Origin: an uncultured Roseburia sp.
Lineage (GTDB): Bacteria > Bacillota > Clostridia > Lachnospirales > Lachnospiraceae
Direction of reading: 5' to 3'
DNA: 64,000 nucleotides
Assembly (NCBI GenBank): GCA_947649645.1
Contig: CANSSP010000013.1
Location: 32,731 to 96,730 of the forward strand
Shown here: piece by piece, positions 17,802 through 27,461 of the stretch
Layout: every line of letters begins with the position of its first letter
How positions within the stretch are numbered: the stretch's first letter is position 1
Notes under the pieces: model-generated
What the model was told of the DNA's origin: nothing
The model's input: only the letters and a program-made list of their open reading frames with translations
Database searches by the model: none
Position numbers and translations under genes: made by a program

Positions 17802-19802
17802 TTATACCTTAAAAGATGCCACTGTTCTGTTTAAAATCTCGCTCATGCCGGACAGTTCTTCCATCTGAGCGAGCACCTCCCGCGAAGTTCTCCCGGACTC
17901 CGCGGCGCAGTCTTCCATGCCCTTCATCGCAGCTGCCATCGCCTTTGTCCGCTCCGTCACCGCCAGAAGCGAAGTAACGATTTCCCCCATATCACTGCAC
18001 ATTTTTTTTGATGACGCACCCAGTTCACCGGAAATTTTTCCATAAAAAGAAGCATCCTCCTCATACATTTTTGCAAGATTCGTCATGCTGTCATAGTCCT
18101 CCATCACTTTCCCGTTCATAAATCCGAGAAGACGCTCCGAATTTTCCGCCAGAAAAGTGACATTCGCAACGACGCCCTCCGTCACCCTCCGTATTTTATC
18201 CACTGCCTGCCTGGAATGATCCGCGAGTACCCGGATTTCATCGGCAACCACCGCAAACCCCTTTCCTTTTTCCCCGGCCCGCGCCGCCTCAATGGACGCA
18301 TTAAGCGCCAGAAGATTCGTCTGGGAACTGATAGATAAAATCTCCTCCGTCAAAAGATCAATCTCCTGCACTTTCCGGCTGTCTGTGATGGCCTTTTCCA
18401 GTTCATCTTTTGCCTCCTGATAAAGTGTCACTGCCTCCCAGGCCGACGCCTGGGAATTTTCATACTCTTTTCCGGCGCGGCCGGTGATATCGTCAGACTG
18501 ACTCATCGCTTCCGCTGCCTTTAAGTCCACATAATCGACAGAACAGCGCAGTTTTTCTCCGGCATCTTTAATGCGCTCCGCCAGCTCTTCGGCCTCCTGC
18601 GCCTGATCCATGACCCCGTGTACCATCTCCGCCATCTTAAGAACATCCCGATTTAAAACCGTCATTTTCACAGACGTCCCTTCAGCGACCGCACTGATAT
18701 TTTCCGCTTCCCTTTTTGTATTTAAGATAATTCCCCGGATCTGCTTCCTTACGTCTGCCGTCGCCGATCTGATCTGCTCCGTCTCATTTTTGTATGCCTT
18801 TGGAATCGTTTTTTCACTGATTATATTTTCCGAAAAATCCCCGGACGCAAACTGCTTTAGCATCTGCACCGGAGCCAGCAACCTGCCGATGAGTCCCGCC
18901 ATAATCACGGCGGCCGATAAGATTACAAGAACCGCAATCAGCGCCGCCATACCGATCATGGCTGTAATCGGTTCCGTGACATTTGCCGTAGGCACCACAA
19001 CACCAAGCTTCCAGTCGCTTCCACTTATTTTACTGGCGGCAAAATAACATTCGATTCCATCATAGTCCACAAGCCTTAAGACCCCGCCGCCCTCCTCCTG
19101 AATCAGTCCGGCAAGCTCCGGCATCTGCTCCATGACAGATACCGATCTGTTCTCCGCAGGCTCGTACGACGGCTCCGGATGTGAAACATACTGCCCTCTG
19201 CTATCTGTCAGAAACCCATATACGCCCTCCGCAAAATCAATGCTTCCCGTCAGTTCCGTCACCGTTTTCAACGTCACATCCAGCCCGATCACAGCCGCTG
19301 TCTCCCCATTAAGGCGGACTGGAGCCGCAATCGTGGCACACATCTGGTTCGTGAGCACATCCCAGTAAGGATCCGTCACGATCACAGTCCCCTTTTCATC
19401 TGCCTGCCGGTACCAGCCACGCTGCACCGGATCATATCCCTCCGGAATGTCCGCCTCACGATTTGACTGAAAAAAACGACTGTCCTTTGTCCCACAGTAT
19501 AAATTCAGCAGCTCTTTTCTGCCCGAAGCATGGATATCCACAACGGACTGCAGAAACGTATCCCCCAGATCCGCCGCCGCCACAATGCTGTCCGCCGCTC
19601 CGTCGGCAAGCATCTTTTCATTTTCAATCCAGGTATTGATCTCCTCCGCATATTTATCTGCGTAAAGCTGCAGCGCTTCCTTCCGATCTCTGGTGACCCG
19701 TCCGCCAGCCACAGCCGTAATTCCAGCCGTAGTCAGCAGAATGCCAGCCACCACAATCCAGATTACGCCAAATGTCAGCCGCCCCTTGATGGTCCGTCCC
19801 AT
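17802..19802 (-). CDS. Methyl-accepting chemotaxis protein with dCache sensor
   Basis: Chemoreceptor of 666 residues. It has a first transmembrane segment (about 8-32), a periplasm-side dCache_1 domain (about 35-280), a second transmembrane segment (about 285-310), HAMP, and a cytoplasmic signalling coiled coil. The sensor has VQRGWYRQA, then DPYWD, then GLDVTL. This W, Y-x-D, D spacing resembles the amino-acid-binding dCache_1 motif, so an amino-acid ligand is a fair guess. The signalling tip is intact: [20 protein letters not shown] then [13 protein letters not shown]. Its presence implies a motile, chemotactic cell. GAGG lies before the ATG. Two small membrane genes follow at once. Confidence 0.94.
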   Translation of the reverse strand: MGRTIKGRLTFGVIWIVVAGILLTTAGITAVAGGRVTRDRKEALQLYADKYAEEINTWIENEKMLADGAADSIVAAADLGDTFLQSVVDIHASGRKELLNLYCGTKDSRFFQSNREADIPEGYDPVQRGWYRQADEKGTVIVTDPYWDVLTNQMCATIAAPVRLNGETAAVIGLDVTLKTVTELTGSIDFAEGVYGFLTDSRGQYVSHPEPSYEPAENRSVSVMEQMPELAGLIQEEGGGVLRLVDYDGIECYFAASKISGSDWKLGVVVPTANVTEPITAMIGMAALIAVLVILSAAVIMAGLIGRLLAPVQMLKQFASGDFSENIISEKTIPKAYKNETEQIRSATADVRKQIRGIILNTKREAENISAVAEGTSVKMTVLNRDVLKMAEMVHGVMDQAQEAEELAERIKDAGEKLRCSVDYVDLKAAEAMSQSDDITGRAGKEYENSQASAWEAVTLYQEAKDELEKAITDSRKVQEIDLLTEEILSISSQTNLLALNASIEAARAGEKGKGFAVVADEIRVLADHSRQAVDKIRRVTEGVVANVTFLAENSERLLGFMNGKVMEDYDSMTNLAKMYEEDASFYGKISGELGASSKKMCSDMGEIVTSLLAVTERTKAMAAAMKGMEDCAAESGRTSREVLAQMEELSGMSEILNRTVASFKV

Positions 19803-19984
19803 TTATCCTCACACCTCTTTTCTGTAGATTTTAGCCATAATATAGCAGAAAAATAAATCTGTTGTATTTTTTTGGTATGCTTCGCACTTTTTTTTACACT
19901 GTTTGCAAACCGGTACAAACTGTCCATAAAAAACTGCATTCCATAACGAAAATGAAAAAAACCCTTTTTTTCCCATATAATCAT

Positions 19985-20052
19985 TTTTACAGAAACCCCT
20001 TCCAGCATTCTCCCAATGCCAGCATATTTTTGGAAGGGGATTTTCTGTAAAA
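19985..20052. repeat. Long inverted repeat in the divergent region before the beta-helix genes
   Basis: Left arm 19985-20004 and right arm 20031-20052 pair over 20 bp (TTTTACAGAAA then CCCCTTCCA, with their complements) with a 2-base bulge (AT) on the right and a 26-base loop. No T run follows, and a small CCGG-AGGT-CCGG hairpin comes next. The gap 19803-20191 holds no other clear feature except the short reading frame at 20110. It could be an RNA leader structure for the beta-helix operon or a protein-binding palindrome. Confidence 0.6.
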
Positions 20053-20109
20053 CGGCCGGAGGTCCGGAACCGGATGCCATCCCGGCCAGAAAACAGGGGA
20101 GGAACCGTT

Positions 20110-20205
20110 ATGAGAAGTCCACCGCAGACGCATTTTTCATGCTGCGCAGGCAGCAAAGAATCAAAAGCTCTGCAGAATATGGAGGAAAAACATGTATTCA
20201 TGTAA
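20110..20205 (+). CDS. Possible 31-residue leader peptide
   Basis: An ATG frame begins MRSPPQTHFSCCAGS and ends 14 bases inside the next gene. GGGGAGG lies 7 bases before the ATG, a good ribosome site. The overlap with the start of the first beta-helix gene would permit translational coupling. No family is recognised, and chance cannot be ruled out at this length. Confidence 0.35.
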   Translation: MRSPPQTHFSCCAGSKESKALQNMEEKHVFM

Positions 20206-23014
20206 AAAAAGAAAAATTGCCGTCTTTTTCACAGTCTTCGCTATATCCGTGGGATTTCTTCTTACAACAGGAAAAGCGCCGGACGTTCTTGCCGCTGAAA
20301 GCAGGGATACCGGCCAGACGAAGGCAGGACATACCCACACGGTCTGCGGACATGACATCTGCACGGGCGGCAGCGGACACACCGGCCATGAGGCCGTCGA
20401 CTGGCAGCCATGGTCACCGGAGGGCAGCATGGTCACTTCTTTTCCAAAAGACAGCGGATACTACTATCTGACTTCAGACATCGAACTAAGCAGCAGTATC
20501 GCAGTCGCTGCCGACATCCATTTATGCCTGAACGGCCATTCCATAACAACCAGCGGTCCGACAGACGGAACCTATTCTTCGCAGCTTTCCATCGGCGAAA
20601 AAACAAGTTCCCGTTCATGTACCTTTACCGACTGTACCGAAACGTTGCACAAATTTTCCGTTAACAGCGAAAAAGGAATCTGGGTTCCCGATGAGGCAGG
20701 CGGAACGGAGACGCTCGCCGGCGGATATCTTGCACAGGTTAATCTGCGGATTGAAAACAGCACCGTCGACATCTACAATATCCACATTACCGGAAATACC
20801 GATTATGCCGTCAAAGCCTCCTGCACCGACCCGGAAAAGCCATGCACTCTTTTCCTGCACAGCGGCACGTTTACGGGCAACGTCAACGGTATCCGGGCAG
20901 AAAATACAGCCATTTACATGTACGACAGCGAGTTGCGCCATCAGCATCTGACGGCAATCAGCTGCAACAGCGGCTGTACGTTTTATATGTACGGCGGAAA
21001 AATCACAGAGAACGGTGACAAAGGCCCTGCTTCCACCCCGCCTGTTTCCCTGGCAATGACCGGCGACAGTACCGGATACATGTACGGCGGCGAGATCTCA
21101 GACAACAACGGAACAGGCCTGACTGTAACCGGAGCCACATCTACATTCCACATGTACGACGGTGAAATCTCCCGGAATAAAAACCTGAACATGTTTGCCG
21201 CCGGCGTTCATTGCTACGGCACTTTTATCATGGAAGGCGGAATCATTGCAAATAACACGTCAAAACTGGACGCAGGCGGTGTCCACATAGAGGGCGGCAC
21301 GCTTCAGATGAGCGGCGGCACAATCTCCGGAAATGCGACCAACGCCACGTGCAGACCAGGCTCTTATGTCATTTATCCCGGCGGTGTATACATCACATCC
21401 AACGGCAGAATGTGTATGACAGGCGGCGAAATAACCGGAAACAATGCCTCCAGCGACCTCGGTATCGGAGGCGTGGCCGCAGACGCCAGTTCTTCCGTCA
21501 GCCTGGGAGGCACTGCCATAATCAAAGACAACACAGCAGCATCTGCAACAAGCAATCTCTCGGTCCTCGTCCTGTCCTCCAACGGCGGCCTTACGGACAT
21601 TGTAGAACCCTTTACCGGGAATGCGTCTGTCGGCTTTGACGTCCGCTACTCCCCTTCAGGTAATCCGCTCTTAAATCTCACAGGGGAAAATGACAGAGAT
21701 TACAGCGCCTATTTTCACAGCGACGACGCCAGCTTCCCGGTTTTAAACGGTCCGTTAAACCAGGTTCAGCTTAGCCTTATGACCGCGGAAATGCGCGCGC
21801 AGCTTGATGACGTAATTGCAAAAATCGACGCCATCGGGACCGGCTATCTTTTTTTCACCGCAGACTGCCGTGAAAAAATCGAACAGGCCAGGACTTCTTA
21901 CGACGCTTTGACGGATGCCCTGAAAAAAGAAATTCCGGCCGATAAACTGCAGCTCCTTGCGGACGCAGAAAAAGTATATGATGTTCTCTCAAAAATACAC
22001 GCCATCGGTACGGTTGAAAAGACCGATGTCTGTGCCCTGAACATCGCCGCGGCGAGAACTGCTTACGACGCTCTGACCGATGCCGCAAAAAAACGCATCC
22101 CGGGCACCGAATATACCGTCCTGACCAACGCCGAAGCTGCCTATGCAAAGCTCCAGAGTGATCAGAATACACAAGGCGACGGTAACTCCGGCAACGGTCC
22201 TGCGGACACCCCCGGCAGCGGATCCGGCAGCAGTTCCGGCGGTAACGATGACAGCAGTTCCGGCGGCTCCGGCACAGACACCCCGGCCGACAGCTCCAGT
22301 AAACAGATCCGGACCATCCGCAAAGAACTCGGCGTCTCCGAGAAAACCGCAAAGAAAATCCTCTCCATGGCCGAAAAGCAGAAAGTACCGATGGACACCA
22401 TCCTTGTGACAGACAAAAAGATCACCTCGCAGAAAACGCATAAGGACATTAAGGGTTCGTCCTTCGCCGCAATCCAGGCACAGGCGGCAAAAGCCGAAAA
22501 AACAAGCATCAGGCTGGCCTGGAACAAGGTAAAGAACGCCGACGGCTATATCATCTATGGCGCGAAATGCAAGAACGGGACAAAATTCAAAACATTAAAG
22601 ACCGTAAAGAAGGGGACCACCTCTTTTACGCACAAAAAGCTTTCAAAAGGAACCTACTACAGATACATCGTCCGCGCCTATAAGCTGGTGGACGGCAAAA
22701 AGGTCACCATCGCAGCCTCAAAAACCATCTGCGAGACGACCGGCGGCGGAAAACGGGGCAACATAAAATCCCTTAAGCTGAACAGGACATCCCTTTCCTT
22801 AAAGAAAGGAAAGACCTTTACCCTGAAGGCGACCGAGAAAAAGGAATCAAAACCGATTTCCAGGCACCGGAAAGTCAGCTACGAGTCGGGCAATCCCTCC
22901 GTGGCTTCCGTAACCGCAAAAGGCGTCGTCAAGGCAAAGAAAAAAGGGAAATGCACCATTTACGTCTACGCACAGAACGGTGTGTACAAAAAAATTACCG
23001 TGAACGTAAAATAA
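20192..23014 (+). CDS. Secreted right-handed beta-helix protein with FN3- and BIG2-like C-terminus (copy 1)
   Basis: A 940-residue exported protein of unknown ligand. It has a signal peptide (basic start, hydrophobic core, likely cleavage after VLA near residue 34), then a Cys/His-rich patch (HTHTVCGHDICTGG). A long right-handed beta-helix (about 100-470) is built of coils with the pattern M-x-G-G-x-I-x-x-N, for example MYGGKITENG, MSGGTISGN and MTGGEITGN. Two tandem helical repeats of about 60 residues follow (DAIGTGYLFF...YDALTDALK and HAIGTVEKTD...YDALTDAAK), then a Gly/Ser linker. The constant C-terminus is a helical segment, a fibronectin-III-like domain (TSIRLAWNKVKNADGYIIYG) and a BIG2-like domain (LKLNRTSLSLKKGKTFTLKA). 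No LPXTG anchor is seen. GGAGG lies before the ATG. It forms an operon with its paralogue 19 bases later. Confidence 0.85.
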   Translation: MYSCKKRKIAVFFTVFAISVGFLLTTGKAPDVLAAESRDTGQTKAGHTHTVCGHDICTGGSGHTGHEAVDWQPWSPEGSMVTSFPKDSGYYYLTSDIELSSSIAVAADIHLCLNGHSITTSGPTDGTYSSQLSIGEKTSSRSCTFTDCTETLHKFSVNSEKGIWVPDEAGGTETLAGGYLAQVNLRIENSTVDIYNIHITGNTDYAVKASCTDPEKPCTLFLHSGTFTGNVNGIRAENTAIYMYDSELRHQHLTAISCNSGCTFYMYGGKITENGDKGPASTPPVSLAMTGDSTGYMYGGEISDNNGTGLTVTGATSTFHMYDGEISRNKNLNMFAAGVHCYGTFIMEGGIIANNTSKLDAGGVHIEGGTLQMSGGTISGNATNATCRPGSYVIYPGGVYITSNGRMCMTGGEITGNNASSDLGIGGVAADASSSVSLGGTAIIKDNTAASATSNLSVLVLSSNGGLTDIVEPFTGNASVGFDVRYSPSGNPLLNLTGENDRDYSAYFHSDDASFPVLNGPLNQVQLSLMTAEMRAQLDDVIAKIDAIGTGYLFFTADCREKIEQARTSYDALTDALKKEIPADKLQLLADAEKVYDVLSKIHAIGTVEKTDVCALNIAAARTAYDALTDAAKKRIPGTEYTVLTNAEAAYAKLQSDQNTQGDGNSGNGPADTPGSGSGSSSGGNDDSSSGGSGTDTPADSSSKQIRTIRKELGVSEKTAKKILSMAEKQKVPMDTILVTDKKITSQKTHKDIKGSSFAAIQAQAAKAEKTSIRLAWNKVKNADGYIIYGAKCKNGTKFKTLKTVKKGTTSFTHKKLSKGTYYRYIVRAYKLVDGKKVTIAASKTICETTGGGKRGNIKSLKLNRTSLSLKKGKTFTLKATEKKESKPISRHRKVSYESGNPSVASVTAKGVVKAKKKGKCTIYVYAQNGVYKKITVNVK
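22281..22980 (+). repeat. 700-bp direct repeat, copy 1
   Basis: Aligned by eye base for base with 25075-25774 at a constant offset of 2794, without a difference that I could find. It encodes the FN3/BIG2-like end of the first beta-helix protein. Flanking codons differ: GACACC against GACGCC before, and several synonymous changes after. Confidence 0.9.
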
Positions 23015-23033
23015 AAAAATGCGGAGGATTTTT

Positions 23034-25808
23034 ATGAAAAAAAAGAAACGAAATATAACTTTATTTGTGAGCGGACTCGCCCTTGCAGCCGGGTTCTTTT
23101 TCCTGGCACTCTCCCCTCTTCAGACACGGGCAGCCGAAATACCGGACGCGTCCGCACACAATCATCCCGCATGCGGCACTGTCTGTCCGGGCGGCACAGG
23201 CCACGAAGGCCATGAAGCTGTGACCTGGACGGCCTGGGATAAAACAGATTGCCTCCCGGATTCCGAGAACCAAAAATATTACTACCTTACAAAGGATATC
23301 ACGTTGTCAAATAGTTCCATTTTTCTAGATTACAGTCTCTGTCTGAACGGCCACACCATCACCGGAACCGACGGAAAAGTAATCCCGGTTTCATACTGGT
23401 CCTCCGTTCTCACAGACTGCTCCACGGAACCGCACAAGTTTTCGGTCGACCCCGAAACCGGTCTGTGGACCCCCGACGAAAACGGAACGGAAACGCTGAC
23501 CGGCGGCTACCTCTCAAACATAAAACTGACCAGCAGAGAATCGCAGATCCAGGCGGAAATGTATAACCTGAATCTCCTTGGCAGCAGCTTCATGAACAGC
23601 GATGACGCCCTCTTAAGTCTTGTGCAGAACGTTTACCCGAACGAACACATGACCAAAACGTCCGTCCTTAAACTACAAAACTGCAGACTTCTAGGCTCTC
23701 GCGGTCCAGGTATTTTCGTGAAAGCCAGTATCCTTGATCTGTACGACTGTACCGTCGCCGGAAATCAAAGCTACGGTATATCGATTCAAAACGGCGATAT
23801 TTACGCTAACGGCGGTTACCTGCCACACGTCCCGGGCGAGGTCCGCCTGCACGACGGCACTGAGATCTCCGGCAATCGTGACACTGGTATCCGGGTCTAC
23901 GAAAGCACTCTCAGGATAGAGGGCGGTAAAATCGCAGATAATTACGGTTATGGCGTACTGGCCACTAATTACTATGACGATACCCCTACAAAAGTCTATA
24001 TGTCCGGCGGTGAGATTTCCGGCAATCGGCGCGATGATCATAATAACGGCGGAGGCGTTGAACTCTTTGACAATTCCAAAGCCACCTTTGAAATGACAGG
24101 CGGTGAAATTAAAAATAACGCCGGACAGCAGGCCGGGGGCGTAAATATCGGTTCAACCTGCAGCTTCTTTATGAGCGGCGGAAAAATCTGCGGCAACGAA
24201 GGCTATTCCGGCAACATGTCCGCCGGCGGCATACACCACGGCTATTCCGATCATGAGGGTACACTGCGCATCACCGGCGGCGAGATTTCCGGCAATCACA
24301 CGGATACTTACAACGGTGTCGCCGGCATCTACTCTTATGAGATGGAACTGGGAGGCTCAGTCGTGATTCGGGACAACACGAACAAATCTGGAAGGCCAGA
24401 CAATCTGCTGATCGTCGACCCCATTGACGTGCCTCAGATAAAAATTGTCAGTCCGTTCACAGAAGACGCCTACATCGAAGTCTCATCAAAGGGTATCGAT
24501 AAAATGATCCAGTTTACCGATGCAGCTCCAGCGGATTACAGCAGTTATTTCCACAGCGATGACGAAGCATATTCCATCTTCTGCGGCGCACAGAACGCAT
24601 TGATGATCGCGCCTCTGACAAAGGCTGATCTGGCTGCAATCAACGATACCATCCAGAAAATTGACGCAATCGGCACCGGGTATATTTTATATAATGACAC
24701 ATACCGCCAGAAAATCAAAGACGCGCGCAGCGCCTACAATGCCATAGGATACAAGGCGAGACGTTTCTTTCCCGCCGAAAAGCTGGCTCTTTTAAAGGAT
24801 GCAGAGAAAGTATATGATGTTCTCACAAAATTTTACGCCGTCGGAAAAGTAGAAAACACGGCAGCCTGCGGGCAGAAAATCAAGGATGCCAGGACCGCCT
24901 ATGACGCTCTGACGGATGCACAGAAACAGCGGATTTCCGGCACCGACCGTATGACATTTGAGGCAGCGGAAGCGGAATATGAAAAGCTTTCTGCGGCCGG
25001 CGGCTCCGGCGGTAACTCCGGCAACAGTTCCGGCGGTAACGGTGACGGCAGTTCCGGAGGATCCGGCACAGACGCCCCGGCCGACAGCTCCAGTAAACAG
25101 ATCCGGACCATCCGCAAAGAACTCGGCGTCTCCGAGAAAACCGCAAAGAAAATCCTCTCCATGGCCGAAAAGCAGAAAGTACCGATGGACACCATCCTTG
25201 TGACAGACAAAAAGATCACCTCGCAGAAAACGCATAAGGACATTAAGGGTTCGTCCTTCGCCGCAATCCAGGCACAGGCGGCAAAAGCCGAAAAAACAAG
25301 CATCAGGCTGGCCTGGAACAAGGTAAAGAACGCCGACGGCTATATCATCTATGGCGCGAAATGCAAGAACGGGACAAAATTCAAAACATTAAAGACCGTA
25401 AAGAAGGGGACCACCTCTTTTACGCACAAAAAGCTTTCAAAAGGAACCTACTACAGATACATCGTCCGCGCCTATAAGCTGGTGGACGGCAAAAAGGTCA
25501 CCATCGCAGCCTCAAAAACCATCTGCGAGACGACCGGCGGCGGAAAACGGGGCAACATAAAATCCCTTAAGCTGAACAGGACATCCCTTTCCTTAAAGAA
25601 AGGAAAGACCTTTACCCTGAAGGCGACCGAGAAAAAGGAATCAAAACCGATTTCCAGGCACCGGAAAGTCAGCTACGAGTCGGGCAATCCCTCCGTGGCT
25701 TCCGTAACCGCAAAAGGCGTCGTCAAGGCAAAGAAAAAAGGGAAATGCACCATTTACGTCTACGCACAGAACGGCGTATACAAAAAGATTACCGTGAATG
25801 TAAAATAA
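23034..25808 (+). CDS. Secreted right-handed beta-helix protein, paralogue (copy 2)
   Basis: A 924-residue paralogue of the preceding protein with the same architecture: a signal peptide (cleavage likely after TRA near residue 32), a Cys/His patch (HNHPACGTVCPGG), and a beta-helix with coils such as MSGGEISGNRR, MTGGEIKNN and ITGGEISGN. Two helical repeats (DAIGTGYILY and YAVGKVENT units), a Gly/Ser linker and the FN3/BIG2-like end follow. The N-terminal and beta-helix parts are clearly diverged from copy 1 in sequence and length, while the C-terminal 230 or so residues are the same. The longest frame begins 15 bases earlier, but GGAGG then lies inside it, 5 bases before ATG 23034, so the later start is right. 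A perfect terminator follows. Confidence 0.85.
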   Translation: MKKKKRNITLFVSGLALAAGFFFLALSPLQTRAAEIPDASAHNHPACGTVCPGGTGHEGHEAVTWTAWDKTDCLPDSENQKYYYLTKDITLSNSSIFLDYSLCLNGHTITGTDGKVIPVSYWSSVLTDCSTEPHKFSVDPETGLWTPDENGTETLTGGYLSNIKLTSRESQIQAEMYNLNLLGSSFMNSDDALLSLVQNVYPNEHMTKTSVLKLQNCRLLGSRGPGIFVKASILDLYDCTVAGNQSYGISIQNGDIYANGGYLPHVPGEVRLHDGTEISGNRDTGIRVYESTLRIEGGKIADNYGYGVLATNYYDDTPTKVYMSGGEISGNRRDDHNNGGGVELFDNSKATFEMTGGEIKNNAGQQAGGVNIGSTCSFFMSGGKICGNEGYSGNMSAGGIHHGYSDHEGTLRITGGEISGNHTDTYNGVAGIYSYEMELGGSVVIRDNTNKSGRPDNLLIVDPIDVPQIKIVSPFTEDAYIEVSSKGIDKMIQFTDAAPADYSSYFHSDDEAYSIFCGAQNALMIAPLTKADLAAINDTIQKIDAIGTGYILYNDTYRQKIKDARSAYNAIGYKARRFFPAEKLALLKDAEKVYDVLTKFYAVGKVENTAACGQKIKDARTAYDALTDAQKQRISGTDRMTFEAAEAEYEKLSAAGGSGGNSGNSSGGNGDGSSGGSGTDAPADSSSKQIRTIRKELGVSEKTAKKILSMAEKQKVPMDTILVTDKKITSQKTHKDIKGSSFAAIQAQAAKAEKTSIRLAWNKVKNADGYIIYGAKCKNGTKFKTLKTVKKGTTSFTHKKLSKGTYYRYIVRAYKLVDGKKVTIAASKTICETTGGGKRGNIKSLKLNRTSLSLKKGKTFTLKATEKKESKPISRHRKVSYESGNPSVASVTAKGVVKAKKKGKCTIYVYAQNGVYKKITVNVK
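25075..25774 (+). repeat. 700-bp direct repeat, copy 2
   Basis: Partner of 22281-22980, encoding the C-terminal FN3/BIG2-like part of the second beta-helix protein. The sharp edges, with diverged sequence on both sides, suggest recent duplication or gene conversion and not only protein-level constraint. Confidence 0.9.
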
Positions 25809-25811
25809 AAA

Positions 25812-25853
25812 CGGACTGAAAAAGGAACCTGTACAGGTTCCTTTTTCAGTCCG
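25812..25853. terminator. Bidirectional terminator, 42-nt perfect palindrome
   Basis: Each arm of 21 bases contains CGGACTG, an A run and GGAACCTGT. The A run on one arm gives TTTTT within the stem on either strand. It serves the beta-helix operon (plus) and the GHKL kinase gene (minus), whose TGA stop at 25846-25848 lies inside the palindrome. Confidence 0.85.
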
Positions 25854-27153
25854 GTATCCGTTCCGGCAGATTCAAAAGGATTCTCACAACAAAAAATCCG
25901 TTTTCCACCTTAAAATCCGTCTCCCCGTCATATTGAGATGCCGTTTTTAAAATGCTTGAGACGCCGACTCCGCTCCCGTCGCCTGACAGCGGCAGCCCCC
26001 GGTCAAACCGCACATCCGGCGCACATGTATTTTTACACCGGATGACCAGCTTATGCCCCTTGCGCATGACGCACAGACAGATCTTCCGCTCCCGTCCTCC
26101 CGAATGAATACAGCCGTGGATGGCATTCTCGAACAGATTCGCCAGTAATGCCACCAGGTCGATATCCTGAACGGGCAGCCCTTCCGGCACGGCCGCATCC
26201 ATCGTCACCTTTATCTTTTCATCCCTCGCCCGCCTCGCATAGACCGACAAAATGCTGTTCACCGCTTTATTTCCACAGATACGCTTTTGTCTGGTATCCT
26301 CTACATCCCTGACGTATTGTCTGATATAATCCAGAAGCTCCTCCGTCTCGCCGCTTCTGGCATAATCCGCGATCAGCAGACAATGATGCCTCACGTCATG
26401 GCGGACCCTGGCCGCTTCTTCTTCCGATTCCTTCGCCAGCTCCAGCTGCCGTTGCAGCAGCTTCTCATTCATCTCCAGAAGCTGCTTCTGCGCCTTATAA
26501 CTATGTTCCTTTCCGCGATGAAAATACAGGTGAAAAATAACATACTGAATCGTTCCCGCCATAAACATAATAATCATTATCCGTATTATATTGAGTATGG
26601 AAAATACATGGATCGGCGGCCAGTATGCCAGAATCGCCGCCAGTCCGATTGAACCGATAAGAATAGCGGCGCCGGATAAATCCATTTCCTCCCGCAAAAG
26701 ATCCACATTTTCAAGAAACCTTCTCCTGAACTTTTTTACGAGAAAAAAGACGATCACCATAATCATGCAGATACGCACGGCGATGTCCACCCACATATTT
26801 CCCCCAAACCACCAGCGGGCCACATCCACACCACAAAACACACACACAGCCAGAAAATAAAATCCAAGCGCAATTTTGTAAAGAGACAGATAGATACCCT
26901 CCCCGCTCAGAAGCGCGCAGAATCCGCCAAGAAACGGAACCGTAAGCGGCCCTGCATACCGGATAAAATGATCCACATCAGCCAGATACCAGACACTGTA
27001 TAGTACAACCGCAAAAATGCCAAAAAAGATATAAGCGCAGACGGTTGTTTTCATGGAAAATCTGGGCCGGTCCAGCAACAAAAAAACACTGAGCATCAGC
27101 CCCGCCCCCAGTCCATTCCGAAGCAGCGCTACTCCGAACGCTCCACCCAACAT
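25846..27153 (-). CDS. GHKL-domain sensor kinase of the AgrC/CitA-like group
   Basis: A 435-residue membrane protein. Six or seven hydrophobic segments occupy residues 1-215, then comes a coiled coil (KAQKQLLEMNEKLLQRQLELAK). The phosphoacceptor region is VRHDVRHHCLLIADYARSGE, and the ATPase domain has LLANLFENAIHGC (N-box) and GDGSGVGVSSILKTA (G-box). This is the AgrC-type arrangement that pairs with LytTR regulators, one of which is encoded just upstream. In Agr systems the kinase senses a peptide, but I find no AgrB- or AgrD-like gene here, so the signal is unknown. GGGAGG lies before the ATG. Confidence 0.9.
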   Translation of the reverse strand: MLGGAFGVALLRNGLGAGLMLSVFLLLDRPRFSMKTTVCAYIFFGIFAVVLYSVWYLADVDHFIRYAGPLTVPFLGGFCALLSGEGIYLSLYKIALGFYFLAVCVFCGVDVARWWFGGNMWVDIAVRICMIMVIVFFLVKKFRRRFLENVDLLREEMDLSGAAILIGSIGLAAILAYWPPIHVFSILNIIRIMIIMFMAGTIQYVIFHLYFHRGKEHSYKAQKQLLEMNEKLLQRQLELAKESEEEAARVRHDVRHHCLLIADYARSGETEELLDYIRQYVRDVEDTRQKRICGNKAVNSILSVYARRARDEKIKVTMDAAVPEGLPVQDIDLVALLANLFENAIHGCIHSGGRERKICLCVMRKGHKLVIRCKNTCAPDVRFDRGLPLSGDGSGVGVSSILKTASQYDGETDFKVENGFFVVRILLNLPERIPD

Positions 27154-27461
27154 ATCCTGCCCTCCCGCCGAAATGCTCTGTCGTCACCCTTCACCGGGCA
27201 GATAACGGCATTTCTTTTCCTGCATTCTTTTTTTACAGGATAACAGAAAACGGCTCTTTTTCGGCATTTTGGATATGCATCGCATCTTTTTCGACATACT
27301 TTGCAGACGGCGTCGCTCAGAAAACTTTTGCACCGTTTTTATGAACGGCCCCCACCCCTGTTCTGCTTCCCGGCGGCCTTCATCCGACTTCCTGCTGTAA
27401 GCGGATACTCCCGGGCACTGTCATTTCATATCCCTGCATGCATCATTCCTTTCTCTCCCTG
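27154..27461. other. 308-bp gap between regulator and kinase genes
   Basis: I see no gene with a ribosome site on either strand. A basic 48-codon GTG frame exists on the minus strand but lacks a Shine-Dalgarno sequence. Weak hairpins (CCGTT/AACGG) are present. The gap is longer than usual for a two-component pair, so the kinase may have its own promoter here. Confidence 0.5.

Noticed and set aside
19985..20191. c-di-GMP riboswitch before the beta-helix operon
   Set aside because: A diguanylate cyclase lies nearby, but the GEMM core motifs are absent.
22143..25321. Long antisense frames repeated in both beta-helix genes
   Set aside because: They mirror the identical 700-bp block and the Gly/Ser linker codons, with no ribosome sites, so they are shadows of the sense genes.
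27154..27461. AgrD-like peptide gene between the LytTR regulator and GHKL kinase genes
   Set aside because: No frame has a ribosome site with an AgrD-like charged tail and Cys, and no AgrB-like protein is present.
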